Shown: positions 1 through 8,300, counted from the stretch's first letter. The stretch is 45,883 nucleotides of DNA from Lachnospiraceae bacterium (GCA_024699595.1 JAILPG010000248.1:1-45883); one strand, 5' to 3'. Notes: generated from the letters alone by a model not told the origin. Program-made: numbers and translations.

Positions 1-1
1 T

Positions 2-805
2 ATCGGTAAGGAAATGCAGTTCTTCGGAGCACGTGCAAACCTTGCAAAGTGTCTGTTATATGCTCTTAACGGCGGAATCGATGAAGTTACCAAGAAGCAG
101 GTAGGACCCAAGTATCGTCCTGTTACCGGTGACGTTCTTGAATATGATGATGTTCTTGACAAGTTCCTTGACATGATGGAGTGGCAGGCAGATGTATATG
201 TTAACACTCTTAACATCATCCATTACATGCATGACAAATACTGCTATGAGAGAGCAGAGATGGCTCTTCATGACAGAGACGTAAAGAGATATTTCGCAAC
301 GGGTATCGCAGGTCTTTCCATCGTTGCCGATTCACTTTCAGCCATCAAGTATGCGAAGGTTGAGGTTATCAGGGATGAGGACGGACTTATCACCGACTTC
401 AAGACAACAGGAGACTTCCCGAAGTATGGTAATGATGATGACCGTGTTGATGAGATCGCTCAGTACATCGTATCAAGGTTCATGATAGCCATCAGAAGAC
501 ATCATACATACAGAAACGGTGTTCCCACAACTTCCATCCTTACCATCACTTCAAACGTTACTTACGGTAAGGCAACAGGCAACACACCTGACGGACGTAG
601 AAAGGGACAGCCTTTCGCACCCGGAGCAAACCCGATGCACGGACGTGATACTCATGGAGCAGTTGCTTCGCTTTCATCAGTATCAAAGCTTCCCTTCAAG
701 GATGCACAGGATGGTATCTCAAATACATTCACCATCATTCCCGGTGCACTTGGAAAAGAAGACAAGGTATTTGCGGGAGACATCGAGCTCGATCTTAACA
801 AGTGA
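2..805 (+). CDS. pflB: Pyruvate formate-lyase core (formate C-acetyltransferase), 5' end outside window, lacks glycyl-radical domain
   Basis: The reading frame is open from the left edge, so the start is outside the window. The 267 visible residues match the second half of the PFL barrel: [15 protein letters not shown] near the start, [29 protein letters not shown] and [14 protein letters not shown]. In E. coli PflB the catalytic Cys-Cys pair lies about ten residues before this point, just off the left edge. PFL cleaves pyruvate with CoA to acetyl-CoA and formate in the cytoplasm. The frame ends with DIELDLNK and TGA, exactly where other PFLs enter the linker to the glycyl-radical domain. The conserved RVSGYAV radical motif is absent here and is encoded at 1120-1368. 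A frameshift does not explain this: the later cistrons have their own ribosome binding sites. Family assignment is secure. That the core works with the separate domain is inference. Confidence 0.95.
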   Translation: MGKEMQFFGARANLAKCLLYALNGGIDEVTKKQVGPKYRPVTGDVLEYDDVLDKFLDMMEWQADVYVNTLNIIHYMHDKYCYERAEMALHDRDVKRYFATGIAGLSIVADSLSAIKYAKVEVIRDEDGLITDFKTTGDFPKYGNDDDRVDEIAQYIVSRFMIAIRRHHTYRNGVPTTSILTITSNVTYGKATGNTPDGRRKGQPFAPGANPMHGRDTHGAVASLSSVSKLPFKDAQDGISNTFTIIPGALGKEDKVFAGDIELDLNK

Positions 806-832
806 TCAGTCTCATAAAACGGAGGGATCAAA

Positions 833-1033
833 ATGGAAAAACAAAGTGCAGCAGATGATCTGGTAGCATTTTTGGATAAGTCCTTTTCAAGCGGTGTCGG
901 ACATGTGAATGTTGATACCGATGAGTCATCGGAGAGTAAGACCGTTGAGACAATGGGATGTACGGATTGTTCCAGGACTCCTCTTGCATGCAGCGTTCCA
1001 ACTCTTGAACAGGGCCTCGACGATTACAGATAA
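833..1033 (+). CDS. Small protein, diverged partial glycyl-radical-domain relative with cysteine-rich tail
   Basis: This 66-residue cistron follows the PFL core by 27 bases. It has a strong ribosome binding site, GGAGGG, seven bases before the ATG. Residues 5-25 (AADDLVAFLDKSFSSGVGHVN) align with the first part of the glycyl-radical domain encoded next ([20 protein letters not shown]), sharing D, LV, LD, G, H and NV at matching spacing. After that point the similarity stops. The C-terminal half is Ser/Glu-rich and then carries GCTDCSRTPLAC, three cysteines that could bind metal or form disulfides. The radical glycine motif is absent, so it cannot be a second radical carrier. It could be a regulator or assembly factor that binds the PFL core or activase, or a decayed duplicate. 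Function is unknown; only the coding status and partial homology are supported. Confidence 0.75.
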   Translation: MEKQSAADDLVAFLDKSFSSGVGHVNVDTDESSESKTVETMGCTDCSRTPLACSVPTLEQGLDDYR

Positions 1034-1054
1034 GATAAGCACAAATGACATTAG

Positions 1055-1086
1055 GCTCACAGCCATGCAGTCACATGGCTGTGAGC
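1055..1086 (+). other. Perfect 13-bp intercistronic hairpin before the radical-domain cistron
   Basis: GCTCACAGCCATG (1055-1067) and CATGGCTGTGAGC (1074-1086) are exact reverse complements around a 6-base loop. There is no T-run after it, so it is not a standard terminator. It ends about 20 bases before the ribosome binding site of the glycyl-radical-domain cistron and may act in mRNA processing or 5' protection of that cistron. Confidence 0.8.
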
Positions 1087-1119
1087 ATGAATACAGAAAA
1101 TAATAAGGAGGAAACAACT

Positions 1120-1368
1120 ATGGCAGTAGAAGCCAGTCAGGCACAGATTGATAATCTTGTTGGTTTATTGGATGGATACGCAACAAAGGGCGGACATCAT
1201 CTTAACGTTAATGTTCTTAACAGGGAGACCCTTTTAGATGCTCAGAAGCATCCCGAGAACTATCCCCAGCTTACGATCCGTGTATCAGGATATGCAGTTA
1301 ACTTCATAAAGCTTACACCGGAACAGCAGGCTGACGTTATCACGAGAACATTCCACGAGGCTATATAA
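1120..1368 (+). CDS. grcA: Stand-alone glycyl-radical domain of pyruvate formate-lyase (GrcA/YfiD-like)
   Basis: This 82-residue protein corresponds to the C-terminal domain of Pfl[12 protein letters not shown], then [15 protein letters not shown], then [16 protein letters not shown]. Gly57 in the RVSGYAV loop is the residue that carries the stable glycyl radical in PFL (Gly734 in E. coli). An in-frame ATG exists at 1045, but that would begin before the hairpin. The ATG at 1120 has AAGGAGGA seven bases upstream and gives a protein starting where the domain starts, so I chose it. E. coli GrcA/YfiD is a longer spare part that repairs a full-length PFL; here the neighbouring core lacks the domain altogether, so this copy is presumably required for activity. 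PflA, encoded next, would abstract the glycine hydrogen. Domain identity is certain; obligate pairing with the core is inferred from gene order. Confidence 0.95.
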   Translation: MAVEASQAQIDNLVGLLDGYATKGGHHLNVNVLNRETLLDAQKHPENYPQLTIRVSGYAVNFIKLTPEQQADVITRTFHEAI

Positions 1369-1394
1369 TTCAAAGCTTCGCTTTGAATTATATA
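1362..1394 (+). other. Perfect 15-bp hairpin overlapping the radical-domain stop codon
   Basis: TATATAATTCAAAGC (1362-1376) and GCTTTGAATTATATA (1380-1394) are exact reverse complements with a 3-base loop. The TAA stop at 1366-1368 is inside the left arm. No T-run follows. It forms the 3' border of the radical-domain cistron and may protect that mRNA segment from 3' decay. Confidence 0.8.
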
Positions 1395-1409
1395 CTAATT
1401 GACTATCAA

Positions 1410-1436
1410 GCCGGGTTCTGCCATGCAGTGCCCGGC
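1410..1436 (+). other. Hairpin upstream of pflA
   Basis: GCCGGG (1410-1415) pairs with CCCGGC (1431-1436), and CTGC (1418-1421) pairs with GCAG (1425-1428) inside it. It ends about 10 bases before the pflA ribosome binding site. It is the third hairpin around the radical-domain cistron. Confidence 0.6.
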
Positions 1437-1458
1437 GTTGTTGTTACGGGAGGTTAAA

Positions 1459-2238
1459 ATGACACAAGGTCGCATTCATTCACTGGAAAGCTTCGGTACC
1501 GTAGACGGACCCGGGACAAGATATGTGGTATTTGTTCAGGGATGTCCCATGCGCTGCATGTACTGTCATAACCCGGATACATGGTCGATGACCGGCGGGG
1601 AGCTCATGGATCCCGAGTATATCTATGAGCAGTACAAGCATAATGATCCCTTCTATAAAAACGGAGGAGTCACGGTAACCGGCGGAGAGCCGCTCATGCA
1701 GATCGACTTTCTCATAGATCTGTTTACAATCTTTAAACAGGCTAATGTTCATACCTGCCTTGATACATCGGGCATCGCTTTCAGGCAGGACGATGAGGAA
1801 CTGCTCAAAAAATACGACAGGCTTATGGAAGTCACGGATCTTGTGATGCTTGATATCAAGCATATAGATCCTTCAATGCATCTGATGATCACCGGACAGC
1901 CCAATGACAATATCTTAGCCTTCGCCGAATACCTCGATAAAAAACATGTGGACGTATGGATAAGGCACGTGGTCGTTCCCGGTCTTACGGATGACGATAA
2001 ATATCTGTACAAGCTCGGATATTTTATAGGAGGCCTTTCAAATCTCAAAGCGCTTGATGTGCTGCCTTATCATACGATGGGAAAGGTAAAATACGAAAAG
2101 CTCGGCTATAAGTACAGACTGGCAGATACACCTGCCATGACACAGGATCAGGTGATCACCAAGAAGAAGGTGATCATAGACGGCATCAAGGCAAGAAGGG
2201 AAGAGCTTGGGCTTGCAAAAGAGCAGCCTGAAAGCTGA
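1459..2238 (+). CDS. pflA: Pyruvate formate-lyase activating enzyme (radical SAM)
   Basis: This 259-residue protein carries the radical SAM motif CxxxCxxC as C29, C33 and C36 (GCPMRCMYCHN), the same positions as in E. coli PflA. TVTGGEPLMQ follows as the SAM-contacting GGE motif. The enzyme uses a [4Fe-4S] cluster and S-adenosylmethionine to generate the glycyl radical on PFL; here the target would be Gly57 of the separate domain. The frame is open from 1399, but the ATG at 1459 has GGGAGG close upstream and starts the protein at the family's usual MTQGRIHSLESFGTVDGPG, so I chose it. Length is normal for the family. It is the last gene of the pfl operon and is followed by a probable terminator. 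Confidence 0.96.
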   Translation: MTQGRIHSLESFGTVDGPGTRYVVFVQGCPMRCMYCHNPDTWSMTGGELMDPEYIYEQYKHNDPFYKNGGVTVTGGEPLMQIDFLIDLFTIFKQANVHTCLDTSGIAFRQDDEELLKKYDRLMEVTDLVMLDIKHIDPSMHLMITGQPNDNILAFAEYLDKKHVDVWIRHVVVPGLTDDDKYLYKLGYFIGGLSNLKALDVLPYHTMGKVKYEKLGYKYRLADTPAMTQDQVITKKKVIIDGIKARREELGLAKEQPES

Positions 2239-2270
2239 CCCGGCAAAAATCTGTAAAACTGAACACAGAA

Positions 2271-2346
2271 AACAGACCGGCGTCCTTACCGAAAGAGGGG
2301 TCATATTGGTAGTGTGTGGCTTGGACACCGGTCTGTTTATTTTGTT
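2271..2346 (+). terminator. Probable terminator of the pfl operon
   Basis: ACAGACCGG (from 2272) pairs with CCGGTCTGT (to 2336), extended by GTCC/GGAC with one mismatch. The loop is about 37 bases, and TTATTTTGTT follows. The long loop makes it less certain than the other terminators here. Confidence 0.55.
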
Positions 2347-2499
2347 ACAAAAGCATCTGTATCTGTATTTGTCGGTCCTCTTTTTGCGTCTGCTGTGAAC
2401 GTGATCAGGTTTAGCATTGGTTTTGGTACGGTGGTGCGATCGTTTTGGAATCTGATTACGTTGGCTTACAATAATTAGGAACACTGATCAAATGTTTAC

Positions 2500-2914
2500 T
2501 CAGTATTTTCTGATCACCCTGTCAAACCTTACCTCAATAACCCTCCCCGAGTCGTCCTCGACAAAATCAGGCATGTAGGCTGCATCTTCGGAGACTTCTT
2601 TAATATTTGATATCTTCGAATCAGCAGGCAGATATTTTCCGCTTACGGAAACTTTAGCCCCCCTGTCAATACAGGACTCCATATACTCGTATACCTCTCT
2701 GCAGATAATGCTACCTCCTGTTCTCATTTCGGGAATAACCCGCAAACGATGTACCATTCCGATACCGGCATCCGGTTAACAGTTTGTGATATATTTGATA
2801 TTCATCGTCGGAACAGACTGTTATGATTTCAGAAGGATTTCCGATATATATTACAGAGATACTTAGGACAAGGACTTCTGGACGCGCGACGTTTAGAATG
2901 AAAAACATAGTCAC
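2500..2914 (-). pseudogene. Decayed hypothetical gene or orphan small ORF
   Basis: On the minus strand an 85-residue frame (2500-2757) reads like real protein, with a helix-like stretch around REVYEYMESCIDRGAKVSVSG and an acidic end. It has no convincing ribosome binding site. Just upstream, in another frame (2711-2914), lies a second protein-like piece, SVIYIGNPSEIITVCSDDEY. A stop codon precedes the 85-residue frame about eight codons before its ATG. Together this looks like one gene broken by a frameshift. I do not recognise the family. An independent 85-residue protein cannot be excluded. Confidence 0.35.
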
Positions 2915-3187
2915 TTAATTAGAATTTAGAATTACTACTGTTGGATTCCTATCGTCAGAATTTGAAAACGATTGGACAAGTAAGAATGATCTTACTAATA
3001 GATTCTGCTTGATGCAGACAGACAAGAGCCATATGAAATGAATATGATCTTGTGATTACTGGTTAAAACATCTACCTCCTTCTGCCGCAGATTGAGCAGA
3101 AGCCTTGTGCAAAGTAGTGTAGTATATAAGCGGTAAAAATGCAAGTTTTTTTTAATGAAAATTTCATTTTTTCGTATATTAATAACA

Positions 3188-3216
3188 TTGACTTGGTTTT
3201 TCTTTGAGGTTATGAT
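3188..3216 (+). promoter_or_regulatory. Sigma-A type promoter for mecA
   Basis: TTGACT (3188-3193), a 17-base spacer and TATGAT (3211-3216). The predicted start near 3223 leaves an 88-base leader before the mecA ATG. Confidence 0.8.
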
Positions 3217-3310
3217 GAGGATGAGCATGGGATGTCAGCTTGCTGCACAGCCATGCGTCGGCATCATATAGTTTCAAAGCAACACCGGGACAGAAAGGAT
3301 GTGATAATCT

Positions 3311-4072
3311 ATGAAGCTTGAAAAAGTAAATGACCATCAGATCCGTTGTACATTAACGAAAGCAGATCTCGCTGACAGAGAATTAAAGCTTAGCGAGCTT
3401 GCTTATGGTACAGAAAAAGCCAAGAGTCTGTTCAGAGATATGATGCAGCAGGCAGCATATGAATTCGGTTTCGAAGCTGAAGATATTCCTCTTATGATAG
3501 AGGCCATACCTCTGTCCTCTGAGAGTATAGTTCTTATAATCACCAAGGTTGAGGATCCCGAGGAGCTTGATACCAGATTCTCGAATTTTGCTCCGTCGGT
3601 AAAGAATGACAGCAAAGGCCAGCTTGAAGACCTGCTTCATTCCTTTGCGGAGGATCCGGACAGCGTACTTGATCTGTTCAAGAAGCTTAAGCAGAAGACT
3701 GCAGAGCTTCAGAAAAATGTAGCTGCAGCCGAGGCAAACGCAAAACAGCTTGAGGCAGCCCAGAGAGACGGACTGGAGATAGAGCTTTCCAAGGCCTTCT
3801 CGTTTGATACTCTTGAAGATATCACAAGGCTTGCCCATATGATCAATAATGTATATACCGGAAACAGCTCCTTATATAAGGATGAGAAGAATAACAGGTA
3901 TATACTTGTGGTCACCAAATCAGGTCATGATGAGGCCGAGTTTAATAAGATCTGCAACATGATCTCCGAATACGGAAGCTTTGAGAGATTTAATGCGGCT
4001 ACAGAAGCCTTCCTTAATGAAAACGGAAGCCTGATAATCAGGGATAACGCGCTTAGTAAGCTGATGATCTGA
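3311..4072 (+). CDS. mecA: Adaptor protein MecA for the Clp protease
   Basis: This 253-residue protein begins MKLEKVNDHQIRCTLTKADL, the typical MecA/YpbH N-terminal substrate-binding domain. An acidic, Ala/Lys-rich linker follows (about residues 95-150), then a C-terminal ClpC-binding domain starting near FSFDTLEDI and ending NENGSLIIRDNALSKL. In Bacillus, MecA delivers substrates such as ComK to ClpC/ClpP in the cytoplasm; the targets in this organism are unknown. Length fits the longer clostridial MecA proteins. It is a single-gene unit with its own promoter and a strong terminator. The AAAGGATG ribosome binding site lies slightly far (about 9 bases) from the ATG, but no better in-frame start exists. 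Confidence 0.9.
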   Translation: MKLEKVNDHQIRCTLTKADLADRELKLSELAYGTEKAKSLFRDMMQQAAYEFGFEAEDIPLMIEAIPLSSESIVLIITKVEDPEELDTRFSNFAPSVKNDSKGQLEDLLHSFAEDPDSVLDLFKKLKQKTAELQKNVAAAEANAKQLEAAQRDGLEIELSKAFSFDTLEDITRLAHMINNVYTGNSSLYKDEKNNRYILVVTKSGHDEAEFNKICNMISEYGSFERFNAATEAFLNENGSLIIRDNALSKLMI

Positions 4073-4118
4073 TCGTCTGATCATGACAGAACTGAATGAT
4101 ATGATAATGACTGAAGAT

Positions 4119-4153
4119 GCCCGGACAGCATATGTCCGGGCTTTTGGTTTCTT
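4119..4153 (+). terminator. Intrinsic terminator of mecA
   Basis: GCCCGGACA (4119-4127) and TGTCCGGGC (4133-4141) form a perfect 9-bp stem with a 5-base loop, followed by TTTTGGTTTCTT. Confidence 0.92.
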
Positions 4154-4254
4154 AAAATGAGGCAGATTGGCATGGGCCTTCAGACTACGGATTTTATCAG
4201 CATTTGCACATTCCCTGGTGGGTATTCACCCCCTCTCTCCACAAGGTATTGTGG

Positions 4255-4283
4255 TTGAGGGCATATTTAAAAAATGCTATAAT
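4255..4283 (+). promoter_or_regulatory. Promoter for gdpP-rplI-dnaB
   Basis: TTGAGG (4255-4260), a 17-base spacer and a perfect TATAAT (4278-4283). The leader (about 66 bases) contains a short stem, AAACGC/GCGTTT, around 4303-4325. Confidence 0.85.
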
Positions 4284-4355
4284 CAAAAAATCAGTGGGTT
4301 ATAGAAACGCATGGATTACGGCGTTTACTGTATATTGAATCTGCCGGAGGATTAG

Positions 4356-6401
4356 ATGAGTAAGTCAAAGATAAGGCTGACCGGCCAGATACGGTCTTAT
4401 GTTCAATGGCCGTTAAGAATATCGATGCTTATCATCATTATGGTGATAATAATGTTTTTTATAGATGTAAGGGCAGGGATCGCTTCCTGTGCTTTTGCCG
4501 TTTTGTATATCGGCTTTGCCCTTTATCTGTATTTTAAGAACAGCACCATTGTACTCAATGACTTCATAAGCTTTGCTACCCAGTACGGGCAGGTACAGAA
4601 ACAGCTTCTAAAGGAACTGGATATTCCTTATGCACTTCTTGATGAAAACGGCAGACTGATCTGGGCCAACGAATCCTTTGAAAACATACTTCACGTGAAG
4701 GGAAACAGCCAGAAATCCATAATGTCGGTTCTTTCAGGGCTTGACAAGAGCAGCCTTCCCGGAGTCGCATCGGAAAATGAGCTGATGGTCACCCATAATG
4801 ACAGGGAATACAGGGTCAGCATGAAAAAAGTATCGATGGCTGACATGATGAAGGAGTCGCTTCTTTTGGATGATGTTGACAATGAAAGCTATCTGATAGC
4901 TTTCTTTATGTTTGATGAGACAAGGGTCAACTCCCTGCAGAAGCAGATAGAGGAAGAAAAGCTTGCCTGCGGACTCATCTACATCGACAACTATGATGAA
5001 GCTTTGGAATCCGTCGAAGAGGTAAGAAGATCTCTGCTTGGCGCTCTTATAGACAGAAGGATCAATAAATATCTGGCAGCGCATGAAGCCCTCATCAAAA
5101 AGATGGAAAAGGATAAGTATCTCGTGCTCATCCAGAAGGGTCATCTCGAACAGCTGAAGGAGAACAGGTTCAGCCTGCTTGAGGATGTAAAGACCGTTAA
5201 CATAGGAAATGAAATGGCGCTTACATTAAGTATCGGATTCGGAGTCGGCGCGGATTCCTATGTACAGAATTATGATTATGCAAGAAATGCCATAGATCTT
5301 GCTCTCGGAAGAGGCGGAGACCAGGCTGTTATAAAGACTCCCGAGGATGTTTCCTATTACGGCGGAAAGACAAGATCCGCAGAAAAGAACACAAGAGTAA
5401 AGGCAAGGGTAAAAGCCCATGCATTAAGGGAAATATTAGAGGGCACGGATCAGATACTCGTAATGGGTCACAAGATCACCGATATAGATGCTCTGGGAGC
5501 TGCAGTCGGTATATTCAGAGCAGCAAAAACCTTCGGCAAAAATGCACACATAGTGATCAATGATATCTCGACTGCGATAAGACCTATGGTGGACGCACTG
5601 TTAAGCCAGGAAGAGGGAGAGAACGAGCTGATAGTCAATAACTTAAGGGCTATCGAAATGGCCGACAAGAACACCGTGGTTGTAGTGGTTGATGTTAACA
5701 GGCCAAGCTACACCGAGTGTGAGGAACTGCTCAAGCGATGCAGGACCATAGTGGTAATAGACCATCACAGACAGGGATCTGAGATCATAGAAAACGCGAC
5801 ACTGTCCTATGTGGAGCCTTACGCAAGCTCAGCATCCGAAATGGTTGCGGAGATACTGCAGTATATCAGTGATACCGTAAAGCTTAAGCCTGTCGAGTCG
5901 GACTGCATTTATTCGGGTATCATCATGGATACCAACAATTTCATGGCAAAGACCGGTGTGCGGACCTTTGAGGCGGCAGCATATCTGAGAAGAAACGGTG
6001 CCGATGTAACAAGAGTAAGAAAGATGTCAAGAGACACGCTGGATGATTATATAGCAAGATCCGAGACCTTAAGTCATGTAACTGTCTTTAAGGACATCTA
6101 TGCGATATCGTACTATTCGGGAAGCAGCGAGAGTCCCACTGTAGTGGCTGCACAGGCTGCAAATGAGCTTTTGAATATCAACGGCATCAGGGCTTCTTTT
6201 GTATTGTCGGATTATCAGGGAAGAATATACATTTCGGCAAGGTCGATAGATGATATAAATGTCCAGCTGATCATGGAAAGGCTCGGCGGCGGCGGACACA
6301 TGACGATAGCCGGCGCGCAGCTTGAGGGCGTGAGCTTTGAGGAGGCCGGGGACAGGCTGAAGGCCACAATAGACCAGATGGAGAAGGAAGGTGCGATTTA
6401 A
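4356..6401 (+). CDS. gdpP: Cyclic-di-AMP phosphodiesterase GdpP (DHH family)
   Basis: This 681-residue membrane protein has two N-terminal transmembrane segments (about residues 20-60), a PAS-like sensor (about 75-170, LLDENGRLIWANESF), a degenerate GGDEF domain (about 175-320), and a DHH/DHHA1 phosphodiesterase module. The catalytic signature is visible as MGHKITDIDALGAA, VVDVNRP and VVIDHHRQG, and the DHHA1 glycine-rich GGGGHMTIAGAQ near the end. GdpP hydrolyses c-di-AMP to pApA and so affects potassium, turgor and wall homeostasis. Length matches Bacillus YybT (about 660). The start has GGAGG six bases upstream. It is followed after 3 bases by rplI and then dnaB, the same order as in many Firmicutes. 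All key residues appear present. Confidence 0.96.
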   Translation: MSKSKIRLTGQIRSYVQWPLRISMLIIIMVIIMFFIDVRAGIASCAFAVLYIGFALYLYFKNSTIVLNDFISFATQYGQVQKQLLKELDIPYALLDENGRLIWANESFENILHVKGNSQKSIMSVLSGLDKSSLPGVASENELMVTHNDREYRVSMKKVSMADMMKESLLLDDVDNESYLIAFFMFDETRVNSLQKQIEEEKLACGLIYIDNYDEALESVEEVRRSLLGALIDRRINKYLAAHEALIKKMEKDKYLVLIQKGHLEQLKENRFSLLEDVKTVNIGNEMALTLSIGFGVGADSYVQNYDYARNAIDLALGRGGDQAVIKTPEDVSYYGGKTRSAEKNTRVKARVKAHALREILEGTDQILVMGHKITDIDALGAAVGIFRAAKTFGKNAHIVINDISTAIRPMVDALLSQEEGENELIVNNLRAIEMADKNTVVVVVDVNRPSYTECEELLKRCRTIVVIDHHRQGSEIIENATLSYVEPYASSASEMVAEILQYISDTVKLKPVESDCIYSGIIMDTNNFMAKTGVRTFEAAAYLRRNGADVTRVRKMSRDTLDDYIARSETLSHVTVFKDIYAISYYSGSSESPTVVAAQAANELLNINGIRASFVLSDYQGRIYISARSIDDINVQLIMERLGGGGHMTIAGAQLEGVSFEEAGDRLKATIDQMEKEGAI

Positions 6402-6404
6402 CAT

Positions 6405-6851
6405 ATGAAAGTTATATTACTGCAGGATGTAAAGTCACTGGGAAAAAAAGACCAGATAGTAGATGTGAGCGACGGATACGCAAAGAATTTTCTCTTTGGA
6501 AAGAAGCTTGCACTTGAGGCGACTCCAAAGAATTTAAATGACCTGAAATTAAAGAAGGCCAATGATGACAAGATCGCTTTGCAGAACCTTGAAAAGGCTA
6601 AGGAGCTGGCTGAGCTTATAGCAAAGGAAGAGATCGTAATAAGCTTAAAGACCGGAAAAGACGGTAAGACTTTCGGATCGGTCTCATCCAAGGAGATCGC
6701 AGAGGAAGCCATGAAGCAGCGCAGCCTTTCAATAGATAAAAAGAAGATCATGATAAGCGAGCCGATAAAGGCCATCGGTTTATATACCGTTCCCATAAAG
6801 CTTCATCCGGAAGTAACAGCCGAAATAAAGGTAAGAGTAGAGGAAGCATAG
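6405..6851 (+). CDS. rplI: 50S ribosomal protein bL9
   Basis: This 148-residue protein starts [30 protein letters not shown], the diagnostic N-terminal rRNA-binding domain of L9. A long lysine-rich connecting helix (about residues 40-75) and the C-terminal domain, ending [16 protein letters not shown], follow. It binds 23S rRNA at the base of the L1 stalk and helps maintain reading frame. The gene starts 3 bases after the gdpP stop, and its ribosome binding site (GGAAGG) lies inside gdpP, so translation is probably coupled. Confidence 0.97.
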   Translation: MKVILLQDVKSLGKKDQIVDVSDGYAKNFLFGKKLALEATPKNLNDLKLKKANDDKIALQNLEKAKELAELIAKEEIVISLKTGKDGKTFGSVSSKEIAEEAMKQRSLSIDKKKIMISEPIKAIGLYTVPIKLHPEVTAEIKVRVEEA

Positions 6852-6881
6852 ACTTTTTCTTTTTAAGGATCGGAGAATGGA

Positions 6882-8234
6882 ATGGATGAGGCGGTAATCA
6901 AGAGGATAATGCCGCATGATTCAATAGCCGAGCAGTCTGTTATCGGCAGCATGATAATAGACACCAAGGCGATCAATACGGCAATAGATATAATAAACGG
7001 TACTGATTTTTATGAAAAACAGTACGGTATGGTTTTTGATGCAATAGCGGGGCTTTTTGACAGCTCCCAGCCTGTTGACGTGGTGACCCTTCAGAACAAA
7101 CTGAAGGAGATGGGCGCGCCTGAAGAAGTTTCTTCCCTTGAGTATCTGCAGGGGATAATGGAAGCTACCATCACATCGGCCAATATCAAACAGTATGCGA
7201 ATATAGTTAAGGAAAAGGCACTGTACAGAAAGCTCATAGATGCGGTGGGTGAGATAAGCTCTGAGTGCTATGATCCCAAGGCTCCCATCAATGACGTATT
7301 TGAAAGAGCCGAGAAAAAGATATTTGATATAGTACAGAAGCGTAATACCGGAGAGTTCACTCCGATAAGGGACATAGTGTCAAGCGCCCTGAAACGCATG
7401 CAGGTCATTGCTCAGCTTGAGGGAAGGATAACGGGGATACCTTCAGGCTTCAGGGATCTTGATGACAAGACTTCGGGCTTCCAGCCTTCGGATCTTATAC
7501 TGATAGCAGCAAGACCCTCAATGGGAAAAACGGCATTTGTCTTAAACATTTCACAGTATGTTACCCTGAGGGAGAATAAGTGCGTGGCGCTATTCAGTCT
7601 CGAGATGTCCAAGGAGCAGCTCATAAACCGAATGCTTGCCGTGGATTCCATGGTCGAGGCAGGCAAGATACGTGAGGCTACCTTTGAGGATAATGAGGCT
7701 GCAAGCATAGTAGAGAGTGCAAACAAGATAGCCGGATCCAAATTGATAATAGATGACACTCCGGGTATAACCGTCGGGGAACTGCAGTCAAAATGCAGAA
7801 AATACAAGCTCGAGATGGGACTTGATCTCGTCGTGATCGATTATCTGCAGCTCATGTCCGCGGGAGGATCCAGAAGGAGCGATTCAAGGCAGCAGGAGGT
7901 ATCGGATATCTCAAGATCCTTAAAGGCACTTGCGAGGGAACTGAATGTGCCGGTGATAGCTCTGTCGCAGCTTTCCAGAGCGGTAGAGAAAAGAGAGGAT
8001 AAGAGACCCATGCTCTCCGATCTGAGAGAGTCAGGTGCCATAGAGCAGGATGCCGACGTGGTAATGTTCTTATACAGGGATGATTATTACAATAATGATT
8101 CCGAAGAGAAAAATGTGGCGGAAGTAATACTGGCCAAGCAGAGAAACGGCCCTACCGCCAAGATAAAGCTCACATGGCTTGATAAGTATACCAAGTTTGT
8201 AAACCGTGAGAAGGATAAGAAGGATAAGGAATAA
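6882..8234 (+). CDS. dnaB: Replicative DNA helicase DnaB
   Basis: This 450-residue protein has the N-terminal DnaB domain (PHDSIAEQSVIGSMI, about residues 10-110), a linker, and a RecA-like C-terminal helicase domain. Walker A is ARPSMGKTAF (about residues 210-220), Walker B is DLVVIDYLQLM, and SQLSRAVEKREDKRPMLSDLRESGAIEQDAD is split between the DnaB-specific motifs H3 and H4. The hexamer unwinds DNA at the fork; the DnaC-like loader encoded at 40782-41771 is its likely partner. The start has GGAG seven bases upstream. A strong terminator follows directly. No intein or insertion is present. Confidence 0.97.
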   Translation: MDEAVIKRIMPHDSIAEQSVIGSMIIDTKAINTAIDIINGTDFYEKQYGMVFDAIAGLFDSSQPVDVVTLQNKLKEMGAPEEVSSLEYLQGIMEATITSANIKQYANIVKEKALYRKLIDAVGEISSECYDPKAPINDVFERAEKKIFDIVQKRNTGEFTPIRDIVSSALKRMQVIAQLEGRITGIPSGFRDLDDKTSGFQPSDLILIAARPSMGKTAFVLNISQYVTLRENKCVALFSLEMSKEQLINRMLAVDSMVEAGKIREATFEDNEAASIVESANKIAGSKLIIDDTPGITVGELQSKCRKYKLEMGLDLVVIDYLQLMSAGGSRRSDSRQQEVSDISRSLKALARELNVPVIALSQLSRAVEKREDKRPMLSDLRESGAIEQDADVVMFLYRDDYYNNDSEEKNVAEVILAKQRNGPTAKIKLTWLDKYTKFVNREKDKKDKE

Positions 8235-8237
8235 TAT

Positions 8238-8266
8238 AAAAAAGATCCCCTGAAGGGATCTTTTTT
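8238..8266 (+). terminator. Bidirectional terminator between dnaB and the ferredoxin gene
   Basis: GATCCC (8244-8249) and GGGATC (8255-8260), extended by A6 on the left and T6 on the right, give a 12-bp stem that works on either strand. It serves dnaB (plus) and the convergent ferredoxin gene (minus). Confidence 0.92.
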
Positions 8267-8300
8267 ATGTGTTCGATTTCCGATCACAAGGATCACAAGC

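Larger units (their letters stand above)
2239..3310. other. Long intergenic region between pflA and mecA
   Basis: About 1.1 kb without an intact gene that I can support. It holds the pfl terminator, a probable decayed minus-strand gene (2500-2914), an AT-rich stretch around 2915-3190 with short A and T runs, and the mecA promoter at 3188-3216. No RNA gene or mobile element was recognised. Confidence 0.6.

Noticed and set aside
519..866. A 115-codon plus-strand frame crossing the end of the PFL core
   Set aside because: It overlaps the unmistakable PFL reading frame in another phase and has no ribosome binding site or family resemblance. It is a shadow.
1045..1119. A 25-codon N-terminal extension of the radical-domain protein from an upstream ATG
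   Set aside because: It would run through the 13-bp hairpin and lacks a ribosome binding site. The ATG at 1120 has a strong one.
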